The notes: a model not told the origin generated them from the sequence alone. A DNA stretch of 64,000 nucleotides from Marchantia polymorpha subsp. ruderalis (GCA_037833965.1 AP031351.1:22518501-22582500), one strand, 5' to 3'. Counted from the first letter of the stretch, positions 13,270 through 26,163 are shown. Program-made: numbers and translations.

Positions 13270-15394
13270 ATTTTGTCATGTTCATATATGTAGTGAGTGG
13301 TTAGTATCGGATTAGAGTTAACGGAGGCGTGATGAGCCCATAACCCTCGTAAGTGTTGATAGTTGAATAATCAGCATTATCAAAAACTGCTCGGGTATTT
13401 ATAGAAATCGTGCCTAGCCGAAAGAGTTTGTTTTTAGTGATGCAGCAAGCAATTATGTTGCCCATCTTGTAGTTTAGGATGTTGTGATCAGACTTCATCA
13501 GTAAACTCTCGCCTTGGAGAACTAGCTGATTTATTGAAAACCCATTCTTGCGAAGAGCAGGAACGTGTAGTACATTAAGTATTACTCTTTCAAGAGAATA
13601 AGAAAATTTTCTTTGCCTCAAATGGGTTGACGACTTTCGTCTCCCAAATAGATGAATCCTTCCGATGGAAGTTTTGTATAGTTCACAAAGGCATTTCAAT
13701 TATATGCAATGTGTTGGATGGCACACAAATCCACATACCATGCTGGATCCGTCCCGATTGAGAAGAGTGCGGTGACATATAACCGATGCTTTGCGTTTGC
13801 ATGAGAATGTATGAAAAAGCTTTCTTGCTTCTTCTTCCAACACTCATTTGCTAGATGGTCTCGCTTCTTGCAATAGAAGCATTTCATCTTTTGTCAGGGA
13901 AAAGATGCTCTCGATGTAGGTTCTTGTCGTGATGAAAATGAAGAATCTGCGTCATCGGATCTTCTTGGTTGTTGTTTTTGCTTAGAGTGATTTCACCCTC
14001 TTCTTTTGTGCTGTATAGTGTTGCAGCTCTGTTAGTCACATCTTTCTTTTTTACGTGTACTTCTTCAAGAAGAAGACTTCTTATGACGGATTGTGTAGAC
14101 AACGTCTTGTTTGTTCGCATTGAGCGCACAAAGGTTTGATCTTCGTTAGGAAGACTTCAAAGGAGACAAATCAAATCTTCTCCATCTGATATGATATGTT
14201 TTATAGCAGCTAACTGATCGAGAAGAAGATGAAACTGTGACGTGTGTTGCCACAGTCTTGCCTATCTGCATTTTTAAAGAATGCAATGCTTCTCTCAGTG
14301 TAGTTAATTCAGTATGTGACAAGATTCATATACCTTTGTCAGCTCGTTCCGAGACTCAGTAGCTATTTGAAACCGAGCAATTAGTGGTTGTTATGGACTA
14401 CCATCGCATTATTCAACATTGCCAAGGAGATGATGTTTTTTTTGTTTCATTTCTTCTTACTGCGTGCGTCGGACGAAAGTGTGCTGGTTGTAAAATTAGG
14501 TGGAGTGATCGATCAGAGCTCGATACCTTTAATGAGGTCCATCAATCCTTCAAAATCGAAAGATCCAACTTATATGATCTTTTGAACAGTGAAAATGTGT
14601 CTCATCAAATTTGGAGAAACCCTTTCATGTAACTTAGATGGAAGCTCCTGAAGAAATCATCTTCCTCACAATGTGGTGCAGAACGTTGATACCACTTTCA
14701 AAAATAATTACGCAATTTTGTGCTTGAATTTCATGAATCTATGATAATTTGCTCAAAATTGTAAAAAATATTGGAAATTTATGCTACTATAATGCTTCAG
14801 ATTAGCATTGATAGTTCTTTGACAAATTTGGTCGGTCAAATATGATCAAATTCAAAGCCAAAATTTGAAGCTTGATGGAATTTTGGGATATCTAGTAATT
14901 GCTCTATCATGTAGCACAAAGGTGGTTCAAAGCAAGAAGCATACTAGTGGCTTGTCTTGATTCAAGCATACTTGAATAAGAATGCTCTAATATCATAGTA
15001 AATCAATAGAGCAATGAGAGTTGAGAGTCCACGCAAAGGTTGAGGAAGTATTAAAGAAATAGTTGATGATGAACATAGATATCCGGATTGGGTATTTAAA
15101 CCTAATCCAAATCATGCGAAGCACACGAAAGATCACACATCCACAGAGGTGTCATGCCTTTACAATGGGACACACCCTTGTGAAGTATCACATCTCCGAG
15201 AGCTAACAGTACTAAGTAATAGTAGAACACTAATCACTACATCTCAGTCCTAACAATTAGGACATTAATTGTACAAATCTAAACATTTGAAAGTAATCTG
15301 GAGTAGTTGTATTCTAACCGTTCATATAAGTAGTCAGTGATTAGTATCAAATTAGAGTTAACTCTAGTTGGGTTAACTCAACTAGAGTTAATCA
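13270..15394 (-). mobile_element. Internally deleted copia remnant 2
   Basis: Minus-strand gag, zinc-knuckle and protease-region pieces (about 13,322-14,680) lie between an LTR-like region on the right (about 14,698-15,394, boundaries tentative) and a fragment of about 50 bp on the left (13,270-13,321) that matches 15,310-15,361. A PBS-like site (TGGTATCAACGTTC on the minus strand) sits at 14,684-14,697. Everything from integrase to the end of pol is absent. The LTR region contains an 11-bp-arm inverted repeat at 15,360-15,389. The family differs from element 1, though both LTRs share short AACTCTA-type motifs. Confidence 0.75.
13322..14680 (-). pseudogene. Copia 2 gag / zinc knuckle / protease remnant
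   Basis: Pieces in order on the minus strand: a gag start region with KFDETHFHCSKDHIS-like sequence near 14,600; a late gag segment containing LSTQSVIRSLLLEE at about 14,040-14,100; a CCHC knuckle CFYCKKRDHLANEC near 13,840-13,885; a protease site WYVDLCAIQHIA near 13,700-13,735, in which the expected D-S-G triad reads D-L-C; and a region with LNVLHVPALRKN and FSINQLV near 13,500-13,580, typical of the segment before integrase. Stops and frameshifts separate the pieces. Confidence 0.8.
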
Positions 15395-15880
15395 TAGGTT
15401 AGTGTCCACTCTTGTTGAAGATTATAGTTGAGTGAAGACTCAAAGAACCTTAAGTTCTTCGAGTCGAGACTTCAACGTTGGGAGTAGCTTTTTGTCGGTT
15501 AGATATGGTGTTATGTGAGCATTGCTCTACATTCTCCTAGTAGTGGAGTGGATTTGACTTGACTATACATGAGTGTCATGTTTTGTGCCAATGGAGCGTT
15601 AAATAAATAACATTTCACACATATTGTATTTGATATTTTGTATTTATAAACAATATATACAATAAAATATATCGCACTCTTATTATTATATTATTATGTG
15701 ATGTTCATGCTTATTACAGTTTGAAACATATATAATGTCAATAAGCTAAATAAAATTTGTTAGAATAATGATTTAAATCAAAGATATTGATGAAACAAGA
15801 AAAATTTTGCAGAAAATCCAAGTATTTTTAAATCTAGTTGTAGATCAAGTGATGAACATTAAAATTAACACATTAAAATT
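15395..15880. other. AT-rich spacer
   Basis: Sequence between the copia 2 LTR region and the MITE-like element. No coding or structural signal is seen apart from a duplicated ACATTAAAATTA stretch just before the MITE-like element. Confidence 0.4.
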
Positions 15881-16176
15881 AGGGATTCGCTAGTCACCAC
15901 TCACCCCCAATTTTAAAGAACCCCTGCGCACTTTTCTCGCGCTTCAATTGGCTGGATGGAAAGCACTATTAAGCATCATCCTTCATCGGCAAGGTGTGAA
16001 TTTAGAGCCGCGCGGGTAGCCTTTAGACTAGCATAGGTTGCTATGGTAAGTTCTTGGTAATGATTCATGGTGATGTAACTGGTGTTTTGGACTCGCTTTA
16101 GACGTGTTTTGGATACCGATTTGAAAATTGGGGAAAGTGATGAATAGCAAAAAGGGAGTGGTGACTAGCGGCTTCC
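15881..16176. mobile_element. MITE-like element with terminal inverted repeats
   Basis: A 296-bp segment is clearly richer in GC than its AT-rich surroundings. Its ends carry the inverted core CGCTAGTCACCACTC (15,888-15,902, with its reverse complement at 16,156-16,170). A second, internal inverted match is CCCCAATTTTAAA (15,905-15,917) against TTTGAAAATTGGGG (16,120-16,133). AAAATT flanks both sides (15,875-15,880 and 16,177-16,182) and could be a target-site duplication, but it is short and AT-rich. No open frame for a transposase. The superfamily is not assigned. Confidence 0.7.
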
Positions 16177-17600
16177 AAAATTTTACGTGTTACCGTTTTC
16201 AACACATTGTGTATGACAATATGATCTAAGTAGTCGGGATTAATTTTTTATCAAAGCGAAAGATTTGTGAAAGATTATATCACATTGCAAATTTTTCATA
16301 ATAAAGTATACTATCACTATAGATGATTCAATTTATCAGATTTTTGAAATCAGCTATAATTGGTAGTTTATATCATATGAATCTAAAAAAATTCAAAGTT
16401 ATTTTATCAATAAGAGAGATTATAGTTTTCAAAACATCAGTCAAGTTACATGATGTTATGCATTGTAAATGAAAAGTAAGGAATAACTATGAATTAAATC
16501 AGTTAGCATGTTGTCATATAAAAGAGTTGGTATTAGTTGATATTGCCAATTAGTAAAATTTTAAAAAAATATTTTTTACTTTACTTTAGACTTTCAAGTG
16601 CTTCTAAATTTTTATTTACATTACCAAATAAATTCTGATATTTTGGATTTTAACTTAGAAATTATTATTATTATTAATATACTGTGAAAAATTTTTAAAG
16701 CATATAAAAATATTATTTTTTATTTAGATAAAAATTATGAATGTCCAAATTTTTGTAAAACATACCAACATTTAGATCTTTGAATTATCACACGTCTGAA
16801 ATTTTTATAATTCATTTTTTAAAATTTAACTTATGAATATGGAGTTGAATTATTATAAATATACTCAAATATTCACAAATCTGATTCTCAAAATATTTTT
16901 CAAATCTTTGTTTATCACCGTAAGTAAAAAATTGGCTGTTAGATCATTATTCATATATCTTTAAGATGTGATAATAGATTAGTGAAGATTCAATAATGTG
17001 CTTCAAATTTTCATGAAATTAATCATATAAAGTTGATGTATATAGATTTTCAAAAAAAATTATTTAAAATTTTGTAACAAATTTTTCCAAAAATGTTTAC
17101 AAGTTTATGATGGAAATAATACACAAGAATTGAAATTAAGATTTGAATGTTAAGTACTGAGATTTAGTGAGTATTTGAAAATAAAATATCAGTAAAAATA
17201 AGATTTTTGAGTTTAGACTAGTAAAATTTTGTATATATGAAGAAGTAAAGTATTTACATATGAATGAATGATGACTATCAAATATAAATCATGAATAAAA
17301 TGTGATATTTGTGTTATTGCTTAAAAGTGATGCAAAGAAATTTCAAAAGATGGAAGTAAAGAAAAACTACCGTGACTAGGAGGAGGAAAAAAATCAAGAC
17401 ATTATCTTAGAAATAAATTTGCATGTTAAAATCGAGTTGTATGAGTGGAGAGATTTCATTGCCAAAAAAACGCATATGAAGTATTGAATTACTGATGAAA
17501 CGTTAAAGTTAATTCTGATTCAATTTTATCACAGCTTGTCAATTTTAAACATAATCTTGATTTGTACTGACGTAATGACATTGGACTTGTATGGGGACTG
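16177..17600. other. AT-rich intergenic DNA
   Basis: No open frame, domain or repeat unit is recognised. Composition matches the 9-13 kb block. Confidence 0.5.
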
Positions 17601-19486
17601 CCGGATGTCTTTCTAGCAGTCTATGTCACGAGAGCATACCAAAGATGACAATATAGTTACGCTTCATTTATCACTTTGTTTCCGTTGCACTTCACAATCT
17701 CCATGTCTCCGATACCATGTAGATCTACTTTACGTCAGTGAATTTCCCCACTTTGATCATGAGGCCCATGCTACCCCTTGGTTTCACGCACGACCTGGTG
17801 GGGTTTTTGCGTCGTTTTGGCAATCTGACAAGGTGCTCGAAGAAGACTCGAGGTGAAAACGTAACATTGGTGCTTTCAGGCGAAGAAAGTACTAAAATGT
17901 GGGTAGCAAGTGAACTGGGACCCTGATTCCCGTGGAGGGCAGAATGTAGGAGGCGCCTTTGAACTTGGAGAGTAAGGTTCATGTGAGAATGTGAGAGAGA
18001 GACGAGGATCGCATTGTGAATGAATGACACTCTGTGTCCGCGGCTACCCAACAGCGCGGCAGAATGTGGGCACAGTCAAGGCATGAAAGTAAGCGAGGCC
18101 TACGAGAGGGGCCCTCACGTGAAGCGAAACTATTCGGAGACAATGATGCTGGCCCCGCGCCGTACCTTGAGAATCGCTGGAGCTTCGTGCTGCTCGCTAG
18201 TTTTGTGCTCTCTGGCCCAATTGGATCTTCCATCACCTTCCACCTTCACGCGCCAACATTGAATAAGTGGGGCACTCGGCGTACATGTGAAGCAAATCCT
18301 GGAGCGAACGAGCCTGAGGCTGAGGCTCGAGTCTGACCGGCGGATAGGCGGGCTGACTGACTGACTGACTGACTGACTTCGGGTAAAAGCGTCGAATGCT
18401 CGATCTCGGAATTTTCCTTACAGTCCGGCCTCAGGGGCAAGCGCGGCTCCGCCCCGAACTTTGGTCTGCCACTCAAGGAACACCATATGTCGGCTCAGGT
18501 ATAATTGCGGTGATCTGTTGGTTGCCGGTGTGTGAAAGTCACGGCGAGATTCATCATCGACGAATGTAAGCCGCTGTCTTGCGGCCTCACGTCAGAGCCT
18601 CGCGTTCCCAAGACTTCACGGAACGCAGTAAAGTCTGTACTGCACTACACTGGGGTCAAAACTGCTCGAAGACAGATGCAACGGAGGTCCGCCGTACTGC
18701 TTCGGACCTCCATAATAGAAAACACGTCGATGAGCTTTGACATGGTCTCCACTGTTACATGTACAAAGAATTTCAGGGTTGTTCCGAGTTTGCTGAGATC
18801 CAGATTTACCCACGTGCCCGCTTTTCACAGAGCTGCTGCTGGTGGTCTAGACTCTACATCCACACCTTTTCGCCAAATTGCGACCCGCTCGATGCTAAGG
18901 ACATGTTCGCAGGTGTGCGATGATTCTTCTCGAAACCGACAGAACTTCACTCTACCACATCCTTAGACACGATACACTGATCGCCAAGTGGTACAGACAC
19001 GTCCTGAAGTTTCTACAAGATTTCAGTGGCGGTAATCTTAGATTTTGCTGTGGTGATAGCCATTGCTGCATACGAACAGCACGTTCCCTACCACGAGCTT
19101 TCGGAGCTAGCTGGCACGGTCGTTCTCCCATATATTAATTTTGGAAAATGCGGTTTCTCCTGTATTTCGCTTGGGCGAAATCTTATTCCTGCGGAGTTCC
19201 TCTACCACGTGTCGAGTTCGGCTAAGCAAGTGCTTATCCAAGGCTGGATGTAGCGACATGTGGGTACGCGTGAGGAGGTTGAGTACTTCTAGTGAAATGC
19301 TGTAATCGAGAACTAAAGTGGATTGCAGTGATCGCCTTCCTCATCGCCTTCCTGAATCAGCTAGCGGAATGACAAACGTGAGATCACTGAAGGAAGAAGA
19401 CAAAACTTGTCGATTTACCAGAAGGCTTTCCATAAATGGCATGCTTCCTCAACAGGTTTGAGCTCTTGCACATGCTGCTGGTGCTC
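17600..19486. other. GC-richer intergenic stretch downstream of INTS9
   Basis: Composition becomes similar to exon-bearing DNA. Overlapping open frames exist (for example 18,532-18,966 plus) but show no family signature or linked exons. A GACT tetranucleotide microsatellite lies at about 18,352-18,378. The part nearest 19,486 is likely the INTS9 3' untranslated region. The rest may be regulatory or belong to an unrecognised transcript. Confidence 0.4.
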
Positions 19487-22400
19487 TTACAGAACATTGA
19501 GAGCACTTTTCAATACTTCGACAATAAGTCGTCGCAACCCAGGTTCATTTGCATGAACATTGATTCTGGTTGACGATATTTCAATCTTGGCAGCTGACGG
19601 AGACGTAATTTCTATAATAATCTCATTGTTGCTGCGCTTGTCCTGCGGACTCTGGTCATCCTGCATTGTTCTTTCTGTCACATACACGTCATACATCTGC
19701 CGCTCTTTAAACGCTGTAAGAAGAGAATCAACGTCCACTTTCCCCCACCGTATCTGATGCCTTGGCAAACTACGCAGACTACCCCCACAGTAGCTTGAAG
19801 GAGAAGGCAAATCAAGTGACCATCGACCATCCTTAACGTGAAGATCGGCACTGAGACGAGCAGCTGCCACTTTTCCGCTTTTTATTTGTTTCAGTTGAAT
19901 CTGGAGGGCAAGATCTGCAGACATCTCAACTTCCAAGTCATACTGAAAGCGGGGAACCTTGTACAACTGCCATGATTTGTAGCACAAGACCTCTCCACCA
20001 GGCACAGACCCTTGCCTTGAAGAAGATTCCAGGCCTTTGAAACTCTCGGGTACCTGTAACATAGAAGGAGAGCTCTACTTAGAGCCTATAATTAGCAAGA
20101 AAGCAAAAGGCTTGCTGTCACATTAAGTAATCCAAGGAGGCGAACAAAGACGACGTTGGATATCATATTAAGATGTATTCCAAGATTGTGGACATGCAGC
20201 CATCTTTGTTGTGGAAAAAAGGGTTCTTGTTTCACAACTATGACCCAACAGCTGAAATTATTCAGGTTGCAAAACCAATCGCTATGACTTTCAAATAATT
20301 TGATCCTGTGAGGATCGTGCACACTGACAACGTGAACCTCAACAACATTGAACTGCAATGTATAAGCAGGCTCCAGTCCGCTGACAAAACAGGTATAGAA
20401 TATGTGCATGAGGATGACTCAGTAAATAGACGACCATCAAATCATTGTCCAGGTTTTTGTCACCAAAACAACAAGCATCCCCCACTCCTTACAGATGAAC
20501 AGTAAGACAGTGCTTTGAATTAACAATGTGCTCTTCTAATCACACTCGTTAGGTCTAAACAGATGCAGATGTATTCAAAAAGAGAGCATGGTTTAACCCC
20601 TAAATGTTGAGAGCTGAGTTCCGTTATTCGGTTGTGCAGATAACTATACGGAATTTATCTTTTTTTCGTATAAATATACACAGTTTATCTATTTTTTATA
20701 TGTGTACTTTTCAGGAATTATCTTTTTTATATTTACATGTTCTCGGAAATTTTCCTTAATATTTTCTTTTATTTTGAACCATAACAAAATGTAGCCTTAC
20801 CAAACTTAATCGTGGCTTCAAAGTTTGAATGATGGAAGTAACCTCCCGAGACCTGTGATCAGCCACGAACAATTGGAAGTAAGAGCCGGAATTGTTCCAG
20901 CACTGAAGTATGTCCCTGTAGGGAAGTCTACGAAATTAGAAAGTAACCATGAAGTGAAACATTTACAAGTTTCAGCTGTGGAAACGATTTCACAGCTGAC
21001 GAGTGACAAGAGTCAGAAAAGCGTCCCAGCAGACAACCAGTTGTAACCTTCGTTGGTTATGACTCAGACTGACGTAAAAGCTCGTTGTCAACGCAGTGAC
21101 TCCGTTGATATATGTAAATATTGAACTTGGAATAATTTCGACAAATTGAACAATTTATGGTGAACAACAAAAAACTTGCTACAACTCATTGCAAATAGCT
21201 ATGATAACAAACAGAACGGAGAATATCAAATAGCTATGATAACAAACAGAACGGAGAATATCTCCGGAACTAAACAAATGAAAAACTACTTTCAACTCTC
21301 GCTTAGAAAGCTCTTTAAAAAGCAATATGCTTACTGAAAGGAATGTGATTTTCGGAAATACAACTTCTATATCTATCAATCACTCTTCAAGACCGGTTAA
21401 CTCAAGGAAAAAAAATAAAAAATTACGACTCACGTCAGACTAGAAAGTATTGGTTGATGAAGAACTTGAATAGCATATGGCTCGAACGGCTCCAGTAGAA
21501 GATTTGCATCAACATTTGGCTGGGCAGATAGAACGACTGGATTAGTCCAACAACTGACAACGAAACAAGAACTCGCAATTTTGTCTGCTGCTAGCAAAGA
21601 CTGGAAGTATTTAAGAGACCGTGTAAAAGTATCCTGACGTCTGAATACAGAAAACAACAAGGGATCCATCGAACATTGACAGAGTTGTGATAAACACATG
21701 AGCGACTCCATCTACCACGGCTTATAAACTCACCACATGTAACAGTATGAGCAACCGGTGAAAATATCTTAAGCATTCGCATATCATCTATGGCGCGTTT
21801 ACAATAGATTTTACTTGAATTATATAAACGAAGGAATTTACAGCAGCGACATATATATGATGTAGTTGATTAGTGGGGCTCGTATCCATGACCATTCCCA
21901 AACAAGAAAACATTGCACATCTCCAGAAACTACACATCAAACTGTACACATGAATTAAGAAGAAAAGACCAACAGCTTCCTTCCAGTAAGTATATTAGAT
22001 TCACCTCCGTTAATATGAGCAAACAAAGAGGATTATTTCGCCAGCGCTGCAGTAATTGAAGAGCTGAACCAACTCTCAAACTCCAGTGAGTTGCAAATAC
22101 CACGCAAGGCTCCTGCCAACACCGCCTGCCAGCCAAAATCTGAGAGTTTGTACTTACTCGGAAGCAACGGCAGACAGTTAGATACAACGTCCACAGAGGA
22201 AATTTTTGTTGGTAAAAATTTAAAAAGAAAATCCCACACGATAGATGTACATTTCTTCAAGAGAGTAAAGGGACTTGGAACCAGTCCTAGACATAAGAGC
22301 TCTTCTCCATAATGTCAACTTACTACGCATGTAGCCGTTCACGTTCAAGTTTAAGAGCTAAAATCAACTCAAAGGTAGCTCCGTACGAAAACTTCCTGCT

Positions 22401-25400
22401 TGTAAGAACTGCCAAAACTTGAGCCGGTGAATCCAACAATGAAATGCTGGCCTGATAACAAGAATCTCTCAAAGGCAGATAGATAAAAAGATATACTAAC
22501 AGCAGATCAAGATTGTGAAGGGCTGAAAAATGATGCAGTCGTTTCTCTTGCACAGCTTCGACATGACCGAATAACGCTTCCCCGGCATAAAGCTGTAACC
22601 ATCAATGGGAAAAAATCAAGAAAAAGTTACAATACACCAACATAAAGCATTATAAACCCCAGGTAGCAGTCTAACTTAATCTTCTTGCAAGTAACATGAA
22701 AGCGAGTTCGAGATCAGATCTCAGCATTTCAATTGCTTAAGAAGAAACTGGAATCAGAGGCTAGGGTTCATCCAATGACAGCCTTCAGCTTGGATTGACA
22801 TATTAATAACTGACCCCACCCGTCCCTACGTTATGAAATATCTGCAAGTCTTGAGAAATATGACGAGAAGCAGAATGAAAAATTGATCATGCTCCTATGC
22901 AATTTCGAGTTCTGTTCATAGATTGCGATGATCTTCTCTATTGGTTGAGTTTCGTTAAATCTTCCTTGAACGCATCTATTACTACAAACGTAATGTGTAT
23001 TTGCCTGAGAAAAACAACTACAACGTACAAAGTAGGCCAGATCTCGCAAGCAAACTGCATCTTACTTCTTCTCTATGCATTAAGCTCTTCGTCTGGTTCT
23101 ACTGTGCAATAAGTAAGATGTATCAAGGGCGAGGTGTATGATGGGACATCAATAGGTCCAGAGCTCTACCAACGACATATAGATGTATGACTAGAGATGC
23201 TGTCGCCACGGGATCAAAATTAGGAGATGATTACTCTTATTGCTCCCCTCTCGACGTCGGAAGTAAGACTTTACGTCTGATGAATTCCCACGGGAAAAGC
23301 TAACCAAACGTTAAGTAAGTTGGACTAAGATATAGACCTGGTTACACGCTAGATATTCCGGTACCACTGGGATAACAACAAGCTCACCTTTCCAACTTAC
23401 AAAGGTATAATTCCTTTAGTCCCTTACCCGGACTGCCTATGCAAATAAGATCCTGAGAGTATACCCAGCAACAAGTTGGATTGTTAAGAATATCACCTTC
23501 TCTTGTCGAGCTGGGCATAGCCATTCGGGTACAGTGTTCACATAAGCCAGCACTTCTTCTGCCACTGGCGAGACATAATACATCGGAACTCTGCATATTA
23601 AGGCAAATTGTTAAAGCTGATTCCACGTGAACTGTCAAAAGTCAGCTATATATTTCGCATAGACTTTAAATTAGTACAACTCGTTCCGGTAAAACTTTAA
23701 ACAGCATTATTCCATATATAAGATAGCCAAGCTTTTATGTGCATAATCATATAATAATTCGAAAGATAAATACGAGCGAAGTCTGATGAGCTTACTCTAT
23801 TCCAGCCGACCGAAGCTGAGTTGACATCTCTTCTATTATCTCCAGGAAAGAGCCATAGAAGCTGACGGGAAACAGCACGGAACCTCCTGCGCCTACAGCT
23901 TCCACCCCAGACCTACAGACTGCCTTTATTGTGGCATCCACAGTCAACGAGGTGGACTGTTTCGGGACTTCTTGCTCGTCAGAAGTAGTCTTTATTAACT
24001 TCTCAGATGTAACTGGCACGAGCATACTGGATGAAGGTTTTTGTGTAGACCCTGAATTTCCGGCTGCTGAGCCCACAGGAGCAGGAGACAGTGAAGAAGC
24101 TGGACTTGCTGAGTGACGTTGATTTGTTTGTTTCTGTACTGTGGCCCCTTCAGTAACTTGCTGAGTCTCACTTGAAGCTGTTTGAACTACCTTTGAATCC
24201 AAAGTCCTGTTCCCAGGAATTGATATGGCTCCTTCCTTTTTGACTTCAGCAGACTCTTCTAGTAAGGGATTCGGGGCCTCCACATTGGAAAGCAAAAGAA
24301 CCTCACAAGATCCCAATGCGAGAAGATCCAAAGGCGTCGCATGGTTTGGGCTTAAGATAGACGTACTGATGTAAGTGAGACTCCTGTGAGTTCCTTTAAT
24401 GACCCAATTGCACGAACCTATACCAAAACCCGAGCTTGATGGCTTAATTTTCAGGAAGCCATTAATATTAGCTATCTCCTCGTATCGAAGTCCATGGACC
24501 CTCCCCATACAAGCTCTGATATCAGCTGTGCTGTGTAGTATCCCATTTATAATATTGCAGCCAGAAACCCACCACCCCAGAAGGAAAGGAACAATTTGAA
24601 ATTACTAACAGAAATAGGCATATTGGCTGGTTATATAAAACAAGTGGAAACTAAGGAATAAACAGACACCAAAGTACAAACACGAAAACAGCTGTTCTTA
24701 TGAACACTTTCCGCAGGCAAAAGAGGTTCAACCTGTATAGACGATGCCAGTGTTCTCCTCCACGTTTCCCACCAGCCTGCCCCTCTTGCAAAGGTACATT
24801 CTCAAGCCAGGGTGGTAGCTCTGCCTCTGCTGTTCGACCATAAAGCTGTACAAACTCTGAATGGAGTGTTACTAGTTCCTCCATCATCAACTGGCCAAGC
24901 TTGGCAGTTGCATCCGTGGCATAGATCTAGTTAACAAGTACCGATCACAACTCAACATCAGGTGCTACGGCTGCACGTCAACAAATACTCTGGTCCATCA
25001 ACTAAACGAACACGTGACCACTACTTGCGATCAACATGTAAAATAGACGTAGTAAAGCAATAAATGTATACGCACGAACAATGAGTACATCAACTGATGG
25101 CGGAGAAAGACCACACCTTAGCAGTAAATTCAGGATTGCGGACTAGGAAAGGCAATCCCAGCATGGCCAAAGGATTGGATACTATGACTGCATCCAGTAA
25201 TGAAATGTCTAGGAGATGAAAACTCGGAGTTTTGTACCAGGGTGCGGCATCCAATGAGTAGTTCCCCCCGTGGTTATGCCTATTGGACACTCCGGCTGGA
25301 AAGCTTGACGCATGTGTTGAAGTCCTCTCAGTTCCCACTTTTGGTCGTTTCTTTGCTGGCAGAAGAGTCTCTAGCTGGTCACCAGAGCCTTCGTTGATTT

Positions 25401-26163
25401 TTTTACCACTGTGTGTAGAGAAGCTACCACTCCCGGATCCCAGCCCCAAGCTTGAGCTGGAGAGAGGGCCTGAGCCACCTGCAACATTTCTACCCTCAAG
25501 AGAACCAGCCTTTATTTCCTTCGCTGGCAGCACAGTTGGGAGGAATAACAGAAGTGCAGAGAGGTCAATTGGACACTCCAAGAGTACTTTGGTCTGGCAA
25601 ATGTTGAGCAAGAAGCTGTTCGGACTTGACAGGTTTCCATTTTCCCCTCCTAGACATGTCTGCATAAGAATAGTGGATAGGCACAAGCATCAGTCTGCTT
25701 GAACATCATTAAAATGCTCGACACGCCGGACGAAAAATTATATGACAGCTGTCCTTCAAATGTATTTTAAACGCAGCCGTTGTTCGAACAAATAACTCAG
25801 GTGAGAGGAAAAGATTCCAACAAAGGGTTGACAAGTGAAAAGTTCCAGTTCAATGAGGGTGTGAATACCCGACCCATTCAGAAGCTACAATAAATACGGC
25901 ATTACTGTATCATGTTTACTTAGTGTACACCGTTTTTTGTTTTCTTTTCTAAGTTTTCCATTTAGTGAGGCAAATAACTCGTTGAATTGTTCGGCTTAAG
26001 GAATGTGACAATTCACGACGACAGCTTACTGTCAAGACCCTTCGATACTCAGCTGCAAGCCAAATCAGTTCTTTTTTCATCATAATTCAAAGCACATTGC
26101 AGAGGCGAGTTTGCTCGTTAGAAACGATTTGGAGAATAAATTTCATGCTCTCACCAGCTTCAT
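19487..26163 (-). CDS. INTS9: Integrator complex subunit 9 (inactive metallo-beta-lactamase/beta-CASP protein)
   Basis: Scaffold subunit that pairs with the endonuclease INTS11 in the nuclear Integrator complex, which processes snRNA 3' ends. Exons read on the minus strand: 26163-26155, 25659-25117, 24926-24733, 24530-23796, 23590-23497, 22592-22501, 22125-22005, 21519-21434, 20852-20801, 20053-19487. They stay in frame, giving about 830 residues. Matches to plant INTS9 include LLECPIDLSALLLFLP near the start, VSNPLAMLGLPFL, EVLAYVNTVPEWLC, WQEPCVVFATHWSLRVG and LEPFEPYAIQVL. The HxHxDH metal motif of active nucleases is absent, as expected for INTS9. Ser/Gly- and Ser/Pro-rich inserts in exons 2 and 4 lengthen it relative to animal INTS9 (about 660). 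About 30 residues expected between exons 20852-20801 and 20053-19487 were not found. The exon 6/7 junction has alternatives. Confidence 0.9.
21192..21261. repeat. Perfect 2 x 35-bp tandem duplication in an INTS9 intron
   Basis: The 35-bp unit starting CAAATAGCTATGATAACAAA at 21,192 is repeated without change at 21,227-21,261. It lies in the intron between the exons at 21,434-21,519 and 20,801-20,852. Identity of the copies implies a recent duplication. Confidence 0.95.

Noticed and set aside
18352..18378. GACT repeat considered as a regulatory array
   Set aside because: It is a plain tetranucleotide microsatellite with no spacing or flanking features.
18532..18966. A 144-codon plus-strand open frame
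   Set aside because: No domain, no splice partners, and overlapping open frames on both strands; expected by chance in GC-richer DNA.
20092..20409. Minus-strand frame considered as the missing INTS9 exon
   Set aside because: It lacks good splice sites in the required phase and does not resemble the expected segment convincingly.
20825..21046. Plus-strand open frame near 20.9 kb
   Set aside because: It overlaps the INTS9 exon at 20,801-20,852 on the opposite strand and has no family match.
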